Under the pieces are notes generated by a model. It made no database searches, was not told the DNA's origin, and saw only the letters and a list, made by a program, of their open reading frames with translations. 42,503 bases of DNA, from the NCBI GenBank assembly GCA_902564345.1, contig CACFAY010000002.1:71858-114360 (forward strand), in the 5' to 3' direction. This DNA is from an uncultured SAR324 cluster bacterium. Lineage in GTDB: Bacteria > SAR324 > NAC60-12. The translations under genes and the position numbers were made by a program. Shown here in pieces: positions 10,054 to 19,540 of the stretch (positions are counted from its first letter, which is position 1; each line of letters opens with the position of its first letter).

Positions 10054-13000
10054 GCAGTTTCTGTATTTCATTATTTTCAATGAGATGATTGAGACTTGCC
10101 AAGTCCTTTTCACAGACTATATTAAGATGGTTAAGCTTCTGATCAATCTGCTTGCTCAGATGTTCAAACACTTCATATGCTTGGTGAGTAGGAACGGAAT
10201 CTGCTACTGAGACAGTACTTACAAGAGCTTCCATTCTCTCTTTAAGCATAGTGGGGAACCGTAATCGGTCTGAAGGAGTTTCATTTTTTGTTTGTGTAAG
10301 TTCATTTTCCAAAATTTTTAATTTACCCTGCAGTGTTTCAGCATTTTTCCTAACTTCCTTTTCAGACTCTTGATCAATGGAACTACCCAATTTTTCCCGT
10401 GACAAGAGTTCATCAATTTGAAAAATTATTCTTCGAATACTATTAATAGCGCCATTAATCTCAGATACCTTTCTATTAATTTTGTTCCATAATTCAAATT
10501 GCGCAGAAAAATCATCTGCAGAGGTGTCTAAACGAGGATCCTTAAGTATTTTAAATCTATGTTTATTTTCTTTGCCCTCAAATTTAAGACAAACCTGATA
10601 GTTCCCGGGAGGAGCAACTGGTCCCCCTCTAGGACTTTCCTCTCCACGGCCGAGAGCTTCATAGACTTTTCTTTCAAGCGACTTGTCAATTTTTATTTCA
10701 GGACCAGGATAACGCATATTCCATACAAATCGATTGAATCCTTTCTTGTTTGGGAGATAGGTGTTTTTTTGCCCATCATCTATATCTTTAGATTCATACT
10801 TTGATTTTACTTTTTGCTTATCATCAGAATTCTTGCTTTCGAACCTTTCGATCTCATTACCTGATTCATCTAAGATCAAAAGCTCAAAGGGATTTTGCAT
10901 TTCTGACTCAAGGTAATAATTTATGATCACTCCCTGAGGAGGATTTTCCCCTATATCCAAATTACGGAAAAATTTTTCTCCTTCATTGGTTTTAGCTTCA
11001 TAAAATGTCCCAGGGAAACCAAAAGCTGCGCTATAGTTTTTCCCTTCACCAAGAAAAAAGTTTACACTCCAGTTTAATGTATAACGGTATGTGTCCTTTG
11101 GGGAGAATAATTTAACTTTTTCAACATTTTCTTTTTTGGGAAAAATTGAAGATATTTGCCTGAGAGGATTAATGTCATCAAGAATCCAGAAAGACCTCCC
11201 ATGTGTAGCCACTACAAGGTCATCCTGTTTGATTTTCATATCATATACAGGTACAATTGGGAAATTACCTTGGAGTTTGTTCCATTTTAAACCATCATTT
11301 GTACTTATGAAAATGCCTGTTTCGGCCCCTACAAAAAGCAATCCAGGAGTTTTGGGGTCTTCCCTAATAACACGGCTTATCTCATTTTCAGGATAATCCC
11401 CATTTATGCATGTCCATTTCCTACCACCGTTTATAGATTTATACAAATAAGGACGATAATCATTCAATTTATAGCGAGTGGCCGAAAGGTATAAGGTTTC
11501 AGGATTATGGGCAGAGACTTCAATACAATATATGTAGGACCATTCCGGAAGTTCATTTGGTGTAATATTTTGCCAGTTTTTTCCACTATCATCAGAGGTA
11601 TGTACAAGTCCATCGTCACTCCCAGCCCAAAATACCCCAGATTCATGAGGTGATTCTACAAAAGTTGAAATAGTACCATAATGCTCTGCCCCACTACTGT
11701 CTACAGTCAGACCTCCTGAAACTCCAAGCTTTTTATAATCCGATCGAGTAAGGTCTTGACTGATTTTTTCCCAACTTATTCCCTCATTTAATGTCCGGAA
11801 CACATGATTACCACAGGCGTAAACAATTCCCGAATCATGAGGAGAAAAATTAATAGGGAAGGTCCATGAAAATCGGTATTTTATATCCCTTGGAGCCCAT
11901 CCGTACAATTCTTCAGGCCAAATATTAATTAGTCTAAGCTGCCGGGTTCGGTGATCATAGTGCTGCAACGCACCTTCTCCCCCAGGTGAACTTCCTACAG
12001 ATCCTATGTATACAATATTGGGGTCATCAGGCTTTACCGCAATAAATCCACTCTCTCCAGTTCCCGGAAGAGTGCATTCATTAAAAGTTATGGCTCCATA
12101 CTCAGATGCGCTGGGAACACTTATACTGGTGTTATCCTGCTGAGTAGCATAAACCCTGTAAGGGAATTGATTGTCTATATCCATACGGTAAAATTGTGAG
12201 GTGAGTTGATTGTATATGCTTGACCAGCTTTTACCACCATTAAACGAAACACAAGCTCCACCATCATTACCCTGAACCATTCTAAGGGAATCCTTGGGAT
12301 CAATCCACAGGTCATGATTATCGCCATGCGGTGTTGTAATTTCGGTAAAATTGGTCCCACCATCTTTAGATTTCCACATTTGTAGATTAGTGATGTATAC
12401 TGTATCTGGGTGCTGAGTATCTGCGAAAACATGACAATAATACCATGGACGATGTATCAAATCACGGTTTCTGGAAGTCATTTCCCAACTCTCTCCACCA
12501 TCTTCTGAACGATAGAGACCAGCATCTTCAGCTTCGATTATTGCCCATATACGTCCGCTTTGCACAGGAGAAGCAGCTATACCTATTTTACCTTTATTCC
12601 CTTTGGGCATTCCGGGATTATCAGATATATCTTTCCATGTATCTCCACCATCAGATGATTTGTAAAGGCTACTATCAGGACCACCACTATTAAGACTCCA
12701 AAAATTTCTGTATGCCTCCCAAAAAGAGGCATATATGATTCTAGGATTTAAAGGATCAAAACTTAAATCAACTGCTCCAGCTTTTTCGCTGCGAAAAAGA
12801 ATTTGATCCCAGTTTTCTCCACCATCTTTTGAACGAAAAACACCTCGTTCTTTGTTCTGTCCAAACGCATCACCGAATGCCGCAACATACACCAAATCTG
12901 GATTTTGTGGGTGAACAATTATTTCTCCTATGTGGCGAGTTTTTCTTAGTCCTACATTTTTCCATGTTTTTCCTGCATCTAAAGATTTGTAAACACCATC

Positions 13001-13306
13001 TCCAAAAGACACATCAATCCGAATGGTTGATTCTCCCATTCCAGCATAAATCACATTAGGGTCGGATTGGGCAACAGTCAATGCTCCCACCGCAGAACTT
13101 TCTAGGAAACCGTCAGAAATATTTTCCCAAAATAAACCTCCGTCTTCAGTTTTCCAGATACCCCCGGCTGCAGCACCGAAATAAAAAACCTGTGAATTAT
13201 CTGGATCTCCAGCAACAGCAACAACTCTTCCACCACGGGGTGGACCAATACATCGCCAGCGAATAGTATTTAATTGAGGGATTGAATCAGATTTAGATTT
13301 GGGCAT
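10046..13306 (-). CDS. Large Asp-box/BNR-repeat (VPS10/sortilin-like beta-propeller) protein
   Basis: About 10-11 Asp-box-like repeats (KTEDGGLFW, KSLDAGKTW, RSKDGGENW, KSSDGGDTW, RSEDGGESW, TSDDSGKNW, KSINGGRKW...). C-terminal coiled-coil-like region. ATG at 13306 (MPKSKSDSIPQL), no obvious signal peptide. Confidence 0.88.
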   Translation of the reverse strand: MPKSKSDSIPQLNTIRWRCIGPPRGGRVVAVAGDPDNSQVFYFGAAAGGIWKTEDGGLFWENISDGFLESSAVGALTVAQSDPNVIYAGMGESTIRIDVSFGDGVYKSLDAGKTWKNVGLRKTRHIGEIIVHPQNPDLVYVAAFGDAFGQNKERGVFRSKDGGENWDQILFRSEKAGAVDLSFDPLNPRIIYASFWEAYRNFWSLNSGGPDSSLYKSSDGGDTWKDISDNPGMPKGNKGKIGIAASPVQSGRIWAIIEAEDAGLYRSEDGGESWEMTSRNRDLIHRPWYYCHVFADTQHPDTVYITNLQMWKSKDGGTNFTEITTPHGDNHDLWIDPKDSLRMVQGNDGGACVSFNGGKSWSSIYNQLTSQFYRMDIDNQFPYRVYATQQDNTSISVPSASEYGAITFNECTLPGTGESGFIAVKPDDPNIVYIGSVGSSPGGEGALQHYDHRTRQLRLINIWPEELYGWAPRDIKYRFSWTFPINFSPHDSGIVYACGNHVFRTLNEGISWEKISQDLTRSDYKKLGVSGGLTVDSSGAEHYGTISTFVESPHESGVFWAGSDDGLVHTSDDSGKNWQNITPNELPEWSYIYCIEVSAHNPETLYLSATRYKLNDYRPYLYKSINGGRKWTCINGDYPENEISRVIREDPKTPGLLFVGAETGIFISTNDGLKWNKLQGNFPIVPVYDMKIKQDDLVVATHGRSFWILDDINPLRQISSIFPKKENVEKVKLFSPKDTYRYTLNWSVNFFLGEGKNYSAAFGFPGTFYEAKTNEGEKFFRNLDIGENPPQGVIINYYLESEMQNPFELLILDESGNEIERFESKNSDDKQKVKSKYESKDIDDGQKNTYLPNKKGFNRFVWNMRYPGPEIKIDKSLERKVYEALGRGEESPRGGPVAPPGNYQVCLKFEGKENKHRFKILKDPRLDTSADDFSAQFELWNKINRKVSEINGAINSIRRIIFQIDELLSREKLGSSIDQESEKEVRKNAETLQGKLKILENELTQTKNETPSDRLRFPTMLKERMEALVSTVSVADSVPTHQAYEVFEHLSKQIDQKLNHLNIVCEKDLASLNHLIENNEIQKLHA

Positions 13307-13349
13307 GATATTTTTTTCTTTAAGTAATTTTAATGTTTTTTTGATTATT

Positions 13350-14276
13350 TTAACGTCCTCGCAATCTTGGATCAAGGGCGTCACGAAGCCCGTCACCTAT
13401 ATAGTTGACACTTAGTACAGTCAAGGCTATGAAAAGTCCCGGCCAGATAACACGCGAAGGAGTAATTTGAATAAAATTTGCCCCATCGTAAAGCAACCGA
13501 CCCCAAGTAGGAAAATCTGGAGGGAATCCTAGTCCAAGAAAAGACAGTGCTGATTCTGTGATTATCGCGTTTGCAATGCCCAATGTAGCAGATACCATTA
13601 TGGGACTAAGAATATTAGGTAGAATGTGACGAAATATAATGCGACTTTTTCTAGTACCAATACTGTAGGCTGCTGTAACAAATTCGCGCTCCTTAATTCC
13701 AAGCACATCACTCCTTACTATCCTGGCAGTATGCATCCAACTGGTAATACCTATTACAAAGACTATAAGCATAAAAATGCCTGCCTCCGGACCATATAGA
13801 GTACGCAATGTATCTCTGAAAAGTAATATTATTACAAGTAAAAGGGGCAAAATAGGTAATGCCAGAAATAAATCAGTTAAACGCATAAGGGGGCCATCAA
13901 GAGATTTTATGAATCCAGCAAGTATTCCAATCATTGTTCCTAAAATTAAAGCAATCATCATAGCCAGAAAGCCTACAGCTAGTGAAACTTGTCCTCCAGC
14001 AAGCATTTGTGCAAGAGTGTCATGACCAATATTATCAGTACCAAGTGGATGGGATAGAGTAGGTCCCAAATTCCTTTTTTTAAAATTTATTGCACTTGGG
14101 TCAATGTCATGAATATATGGCCCAATGAAAACAGCAAGTGTGATAAAAGAAAATACAAATACACCAGTTAAAGCACCTTTATGTTTGCGAAACTGAATCC
14201 AAACATCACCCCATAAGGAGCGATGCTTCGAAACAGCTTCTTGACTCAATTCTTCAAATTTAGCGATATCAGTCAT
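13350..14276 (-). CDS. Oligopeptide ABC transporter permease (OppC/DppC type), second system
   Basis: LGTDNIGHDTLAQMLAGGQVSL; EFVTAAYSIGTRKSRIIFRHILPNILSPIMV EAA loop. Confidence 0.94.
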   Translation of the reverse strand: MTDIAKFEELSQEAVSKHRSLWGDVWIQFRKHKGALTGVFVFSFITLAVFIGPYIHDIDPSAINFKKRNLGPTLSHPLGTDNIGHDTLAQMLAGGQVSLAVGFLAMMIALILGTMIGILAGFIKSLDGPLMRLTDLFLALPILPLLLVIILLFRDTLRTLYGPEAGIFMLIVFVIGITSWMHTARIVRSDVLGIKEREFVTAAYSIGTRKSRIIFRHILPNILSPIMVSATLGIANAIITESALSFLGLGFPPDFPTWGRLLYDGANFIQITPSRVIWPGLFIALTVLSVNYIGDGLRDALDPRLRGR

Positions 14277-15282
14277 AGCGTATTCTTGGGTCTAGAATTC
14301 CGTAAACCACATCTGCAATCAGGTTGAAAAGTACAATAAGTATGGCAAATAAAAATGTCAGTGTTTGCACAAGAGGTATATCAGCACCTTCAATAGCAAT
14401 AATTAAAAGCTGTCCCAAACCATTTACACGGAAAATCTGTTCAGTAATAATTGCACCGCTGAAAATTGTTGGAATCCCAAGAGCAATCAGAGTAACTACA
14501 GGAATAAGGCTATTTCTCAATACATGAATTAAAAGAACAACTCTTTCAGAGCGACCTTTGGCCCTAGCTGTCCTGACGTAGTCCAAATTGAGATTATCAA
14601 GAATGGAAGCTCTCATGAAGCGGCTCAATTGAGAAGCATTATAAAGTGCCAGTACAGACACAGGCATTATCATTTGTTTTACTTGAGTTACAAAGTTTTG
14701 CCAGCTGTCAACTGAAAGAGTAGTATCGTAAATCATTGGGAACCACTTTAACTGTACGCTGAAAATTATTATTGCCACCATACCTGTAAAAAATGTTGGC
14801 ACAGAAAAACCTACCATAGAAATAAATGTCCCAACCTGATCAAACCAAGAATATTGTTTATAAGCGGAAACAATTCCAATTGGTATGGCAATCAGAATAC
14901 CAAAAAGATATGACAACCCCACTACCCATAATGTTTGTGGAGTACGCTGAATAATAAGGTCAATAACTGGGCTACGCGTAGCCCATGAAAGAATCCTTGT
15001 TCTCTCCGTAGCATCACCAATGCTGATCCCAAAAGCTTCATGCAATATGTTCAGAGGCTCATTTACAAAAAATTGAATAAGCCACATGCCAAAACGGACG
15101 TGCATAGGCTGGTCAAGACCAAGAGAGACCCGAATTTTTTCACGTACCTCGGGAGGAACAGTCATTGGCAAGTTCCCCGTCGGATCATTCGGAGCTAAGT
15201 CGAGGATGGCAAATATGATAAAGCTGATAACCAGCAATGTTGGAATGGCGAGTAGCAATCGCCGCATTATATAGTTGATCAC
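14269..15282 (-). CDS. Oligopeptide ABC transporter permease (OppB/DppB type), second system
   Basis: MINYIMRRLLLAIPTLLVISFIIF; YVRTARAKGRSERVVLLIHVLRNSLIPVVT; 8-bp overlap with the following permease. Confidence 0.94.
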   Translation of the reverse strand: MINYIMRRLLLAIPTLLVISFIIFAILDLAPNDPTGNLPMTVPPEVREKIRVSLGLDQPMHVRFGMWLIQFFVNEPLNILHEAFGISIGDATERTRILSWATRSPVIDLIIQRTPQTLWVVGLSYLFGILIAIPIGIVSAYKQYSWFDQVGTFISMVGFSVPTFFTGMVAIIIFSVQLKWFPMIYDTTLSVDSWQNFVTQVKQMIMPVSVLALYNASQLSRFMRASILDNLNLDYVRTARAKGRSERVVLLIHVLRNSLIPVVTLIALGIPTIFSGAIITEQIFRVNGLGQLLIIAIEGADIPLVQTLTFLFAILIVLFNLIADVVYGILDPRIRYD

Positions 15283-15304
15283 GGTTTGATCGCCTAAAAG
15301 TTTT

Positions 15305-15341
15305 AAAAAAAACGGTTTGCAGACACCTCGCCCACAAACCG
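15305..15341 (-). terminator. Rho-independent terminator/attenuator between substrate-binding protein and permease genes
   Basis: Minus strand reads CGGTTTG-tgggcgaggtgtctg-CAAACCG-TTTTTTTT: a 7-bp stem followed directly by 8 U. Confidence 0.75.
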
Positions 15342-15369
15342 CGATGTTAAACTATGATTTTTAGATATT

Positions 15370-15445
15370 CAGAAGAAGTTTAAATATAAAAAAATAATTT
15401 TCTTCTGATTCCCCGGACATGAATAACTATAAAATCCGGAGGGGG
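15370..15445 (-). repeat. Two further stem-loops 3' of the second substrate-binding protein gene
   Basis: CAGAAGAA (15370-15377) / TTCTTCTG (15400-15407); CCCCGGA (15411-15417) / TCCGGAGGGG (15435-15444), the latter with a bulged A. Confidence 0.55.
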
Positions 15446-15473
15446 AAAATTTGCTCAGCAACAGTTATGAAAT

Positions 15474-17189
15474 TTACTTTCGAGTCCAGTCAGCAATATT
15501 CCATAGCTCTGAGTCCCATGAGTTCATACGCACACCTGAAATAGTGTTCGAGTGAGCTGAAACATCACCTCGATGAATAAGAGGTATCATTGCATAATCC
15601 TGCATGAGCATATCATTCATAGATTTTGCTAATTTAATACGATCCTTTAGGGCCGCAGTTTTTGACATTTTCACAGAAAGTGCGTCATAGGCTGGATTGC
15701 ACCAACGCGGCATATTATTGCCAGCCCACTTATTGCTCTTTTGGGGCATTTCACTGCAAGTCCAACCAGCCATATAAGCCTCTGGATCTGTTCCACTGAA
15801 GGTATTTGTATACATTTCTATGTCAGAATAGAACTTCTGATAAGTGTCTGGACTACCTGGATCTGATCCAAAAAAAACAGATGCACTAATATTACGAAGT
15901 TCAGTTTCTACTCCAATCTGTTTCCACATTTCTTTAATGAAGGCCTGAGTTGCTTGTCTAACAGAATTTGTAGAAGTTTGATACAAAATAGAAATTCTGA
16001 CTCCGTTTTTTTGACGGATTCCATCAGAACCTTTTTTCCAGCCAGCAGCATCAAGAAGTCTGTTAGCCTCAGCAACATTTTGAGTCTTGCATTCGTCGTT
16101 TGCAGTTGATGCATAAATGGCCGGTGCAGGTAAAACATTACAACTAATCTTACCAGCCTGACCATATCCGGCGTCAACAAGAATCTGCCGCTCTATAGCA
16201 AGTGAAAGCGCACGTCTAACATTATAGTCTGAAAGGAAAGGATGTGCATTGCGGGTATTGTTTCCACCCATATACTCAGAGCGATTTTCCCCAAGTGCTG
16301 AATCTGGGTTACTAAAATTTACCATCAGTCTTTCCACTGCAGTTCCAAAAGCTGAAACAACCGTTCCCTTTCCAGCTTGCTCCATTTTAGTGAGTATTTC
16401 AGGTTCAACTTGCAGGTTCCAAGCATAATCCATTTCACCAGTCTCCAGAACAGCTCTGGCTGCCGAAGTTGCATCTCCTCCCCCTTTGAAAACCATTTTG
16501 CTGAAAGCGGGTTTATTGGGATCACGGTAATTAGGATTAGCCTCAAAAACAATTACATCATTGGGTTTGAAGTCCACTACTTTGAATGGACCTGTTCCAA
16601 TCGGATAAAAATTCTGTTTTGTACACTCCTGAGCCTTGGCTCCCTGACAGCCATCAAACTGTGCCTTCTGAATAATCGGAGTGTTATAACCTACGAAAGC
16701 TGAGTAGGGAAAAGGCTTTGCAACATTGAATTCAATCTTGACCGTATGAGGATCAAGAGCTTTTACAGATGAAATACCTGTGTAATAGTTGGTGTGAGAA
16801 CATCCTGTGTCTGGATGTGTGCAGTACTCATATGTGAATACAACGTCATCCGCGGTGAATTTTGTACCATCTGACCACTTAATTCCTTTTTTAATTTTCC
16901 AAGTGATTGAGGTCAGGTCCTTAGAAACTCCTCCGTTTTCCACAGTAGGAATTTCCTCAGCGAGCCAAGGTAGCATGTTCCCTTTTTCATCATAGCGTGC
17001 GAGTGGCTCTATCACGACAGAAGATGCTTCTAACTCTTTTGTTCCTCCGGATAAATTGGGATTCATAGTAGATGGTGCCTGCCAGTATAGCAGATTAAGT
17101 TGACCATCACTGCCACGCTTAGCATGGACGAAGCTTACCAAGCTCACAACTAGCGTGAAGGTTATAAACAAAGTGAAAATATTCTTCAT
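15474..17189 (-). CDS. ABC transporter substrate-binding protein, family 5 (oligopeptide), second system
   Basis: Signal peptide MKNIFTLFITFTLVVSLVSFVHA; ITWKIKKGIKWSDGTKFTADDVVFTYEY; VRRALSLAIERQILV. Confidence 0.94.
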   Translation of the reverse strand: MKNIFTLFITFTLVVSLVSFVHAKRGSDGQLNLLYWQAPSTMNPNLSGGTKELEASSVVIEPLARYDEKGNMLPWLAEEIPTVENGGVSKDLTSITWKIKKGIKWSDGTKFTADDVVFTYEYCTHPDTGCSHTNYYTGISSVKALDPHTVKIEFNVAKPFPYSAFVGYNTPIIQKAQFDGCQGAKAQECTKQNFYPIGTGPFKVVDFKPNDVIVFEANPNYRDPNKPAFSKMVFKGGGDATSAARAVLETGEMDYAWNLQVEPEILTKMEQAGKGTVVSAFGTAVERLMVNFSNPDSALGENRSEYMGGNNTRNAHPFLSDYNVRRALSLAIERQILVDAGYGQAGKISCNVLPAPAIYASTANDECKTQNVAEANRLLDAAGWKKGSDGIRQKNGVRISILYQTSTNSVRQATQAFIKEMWKQIGVETELRNISASVFFGSDPGSPDTYQKFYSDIEMYTNTFSGTDPEAYMAGWTCSEMPQKSNKWAGNNMPRWCNPAYDALSVKMSKTAALKDRIKLAKSMNDMLMQDYAMIPLIHRGDVSAHSNTISGVRMNSWDSELWNIADWTRK

Positions 17190-17357
17190 GGTGTCCTCTT
17201 TTTTGAAAAAATTATATCAGCATGGATTATAGCTGATGTAAAGTAACATAGCGGATCCCTCCGTACGTCTCATTGGGAATTTCAACTAACTTTAGTTAAA
17301 GCCCTTAAAAAAACCTCCTCAAATTGTTGAATAAGCTCAATCAAAGAAGGGTCCGGC

Positions 17358-17385
17358 ATTATACTAATTGTGACTGATTTGTCAA
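17358..17385 (-). promoter_or_regulatory. Sigma70-type promoter for the second substrate-binding protein/permease segment
   Basis: Minus strand: TTGACA (17385-17380), 16-bp spacer, TATAAT (17363-17358); both hexamers match consensus. About 160 nt upstream of the ATG at 17189. Confidence 0.7.
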
Positions 17386-17400
17386 CAAATCAATTATCTT

Positions 17401-18384
17401 TTAAACAAGGTGGCACGCTACGTTATGACCCGAAGATATTTCTCTCCATTCAGGAGCTGTTTTAAAGCAGTTATTTTCTGCCACAGGACATCTGGTACTG
17501 AAATGACATCCAGATGGGGGATTAGCAGGACTAGGAACATCCCCGATAAGAATAATACGTTTACGTTTTTTTTCTAAAACAGGATCATGTAGTGGAACAG
17601 CTGAAAGCAATGCTTTTGTGTAAGGATGTACTGGTCTGCTATAAAGTTCCTGACTTGATGCAAGCTCAACAATACGACCTAGGTACATTACAGCAACTCT
17701 GCTAGCAATATGACGAATCATACTCAAATCATGAGAAATAAAAAGGTAGGTAAGACCAAATTCTTCTTGCAAATCCTCAAGAAGATTTATTACTTGAGCT
17801 TGAATTGAAACATCCAAAGCCGCTATAGGCTCATCGCACACTATAAAATCAGGACTAAGTGCAAGCGCACGAGCAATACCTATGCGCTGCCTCTGTCCAC
17901 CTGAAAACTCGTGAGGGTATCTATTTGTGACTTTAGGATCAAGTCCCACAGAATTAAGTAACTGTTCTACCCTTTCATGTCGCTGCAATCTATCTAGCCT
18001 CTGATGTTCTATCATGGGTTCGCTAATAATGCTCCCAACAGTCATTCTTGGATTTAGACTGTCTTGCGGATCTTGAAATATCATCTGCATTTGAAGCCTC
18101 TGCTTTCGAAGATCTGCACTTCCAATTGAATTAAGTTCATGGTCCTTAAAAAAAACTTTTCCTGCAGTAGCCGGGAGAAGCTGAAGGATTAACCTACCAG
18201 TCGTTGATTTTCCACATCCGCTTTCACCTACCAATCCCAAAGTTTCACGCTCCTTTATTTCAAAGGAAATTCCATCCACAGCCTTTACTGAGCCTACTTT
18301 TTTACGAAATATTCCTTTTGTAATTGGAAAATGCTTTACAAGTCGATCTACTTTAAGAAGGGACTTATTTGTAACTTTTTTCAT
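17401..18384 (-). CDS. Oligopeptide ABC transporter ATP-binding protein (OppF/DppF type), second system
   Basis: [43 protein letters not shown]-terminal CHFSTRC. Confidence 0.95.
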   Translation of the reverse strand: MKKVTNKSLLKVDRLVKHFPITKGIFRKKVGSVKAVDGISFEIKERETLGLVGESGCGKSTTGRLILQLLPATAGKVFFKDHELNSIGSADLRKQRLQMQMIFQDPQDSLNPRMTVGSIISEPMIEHQRLDRLQRHERVEQLLNSVGLDPKVTNRYPHEFSGGQRQRIGIARALALSPDFIVCDEPIAALDVSIQAQVINLLEDLQEEFGLTYLFISHDLSMIRHIASRVAVMYLGRIVELASSQELYSRPVHPYTKALLSAVPLHDPVLEKKRKRIILIGDVPSPANPPSGCHFSTRCPVAENNCFKTAPEWREISSGHNVACHLV

Positions 18385-18395
18385 ATATAAAGATT

Positions 18396-19376
18396 TTAAT
18401 TAGGATTCCACCAGCAGGCAACTTTATGATTATTTTCTCTACTTAATAAGGCTGGGTTTTCCTGACGACAACGCTCCATAGTCTTAGAACAGCGCGGAGC
18501 AAAGGAACAGCTAACTGGTTTTTGGTGAAGACTTGGAGGTTGGCCATTTATACTTTCCAAGCGTTCGGCTCTTTTTCCCTTCATATTAGGTAAAGTTTTT
18601 AATAATCCTTGAGTGTAAGGGTGTTTTGGATTTGAATAAAGCTCGAAAACTGGTGCTTCCTCAACGATGTTACCTCCATACATTACAGCCACTCTATCGG
18701 CCATTCCTGCTACTACTCCAAGATCATGGGTTATCCATATAATAGCCATACCCAATTCTTTCCTAAGTCGCTTGATGATTTCAAGTATTTGTGCCTGTAT
18801 AGTAACGTCCAAAGCAGTTGTTGGCTCATCTGCAATCAGTATTTGTGGATTGCAGGCCAGAGCAATAGCTATCATCACCCTTTGACGCATACCACCTGAA
18901 AAGTGGTGAGGGAAATCATTAATTCTATTTTTTGCCTCAGGGATACCAACCATTTCAAGAAGTTCAATTGCACGTCTTCGGGCATCAGATCGGTTCATCC
19001 CAAGGTGTTCTCGCATCGGTTCAATCAGTTGGTACTCGATTGTCAATACAGGGTTAAGAGAGGTCATTGGATCCTGAAAAATAAAGCCAATTTTACCTCC
19101 TCGTATTTTTCTTAATTCTTCTAAGTCCATTTTAAGAAGATCATGTCCATCAAAGTTAGCTTCACCTGACACAATTTCCGCGGGTGGCATAGGAAGAAGT
19201 TTAAGCAAAGACATCATAGTTACACTTTTTCCAGATCCACTTTCTCCAACTACACCAAGTAGCTCACCTTTTTTAAGGTCGAAACTAATACCATTTACAG
19301 CATGCACCTGGCCTTCTTGGGTACGGAACCGCGTAACAATATTTTCTACCTTGAGAATAGAAGTTTGGCTTAACAT
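18396..19376 (-). CDS. Oligopeptide ABC transporter ATP-binding protein (OppD/DppD type), second system
   Basis: [42 protein letters not shown]-terminal CSFAPRC. ATG at 19376 (MLSQTSILKVENIV). Confidence 0.95.
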   Translation of the reverse strand: MLSQTSILKVENIVTRFRTQEGQVHAVNGISFDLKKGELLGVVGESGSGKSVTMMSLLKLLPMPPAEIVSGEANFDGHDLLKMDLEELRKIRGGKIGFIFQDPMTSLNPVLTIEYQLIEPMREHLGMNRSDARRRAIELLEMVGIPEAKNRINDFPHHFSGGMRQRVMIAIALACNPQILIADEPTTALDVTIQAQILEIIKRLRKELGMAIIWITHDLGVVAGMADRVAVMYGGNIVEEAPVFELYSNPKHPYTQGLLKTLPNMKGKRAERLESINGQPPSLHQKPVSCSFAPRCSKTMERCRQENPALLSRENNHKVACWWNPN

Positions 19377-19419
19377 TAAATAAAAAACTGAATAATCAAA
19401 TTTTTTCAAAATTGAAGAA

Positions 19420-19447
19420 AGTCTAATCTTATCAGTTTATTTGTCAA
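19420..19447 (-). promoter_or_regulatory. Candidate sigma70 promoter of the second oligopeptide transporter operon
   Basis: Minus strand TTGACA (19447-19442), 16-bp spacer, TAGACT (19425-19420), about 44 bp upstream of the ATG. Confidence 0.5.
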
Positions 19448-19511
19448 GAATATTGTTATAATTAAAAAAAATTAATCCCTTTTTTATAAAAAATTTCCGT
19501 ATCATTTCAGA

Positions 19512-19540
19512 TTGACAATATTTTTTTTTTCAGAGAGAAT
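19512..19540 (+). promoter_or_regulatory. Candidate rpsD promoter
   Basis: TTGACA at 19512-19517, 17-bp T-rich spacer, weak -10 GAGAAT. About 170 nt upstream of the rpsD ATG. Confidence 0.35.

Noticed and set aside
963-19376. Two oligopeptide transporter operons as a recent segmental duplication
   Set aside because: Gene order differs (SBP-B-C-D-F versus D-F-SBP-B-C) and the protein sequences are clearly diverged, so an ancient paralogous or independent origin is more likely.
19520-19530. Homopolymeric T run in the rpsD promoter spacer
   Set aside because: Length-variable spacer tracts can modulate expression, but a single short run in AT-rich DNA is not enough evidence.
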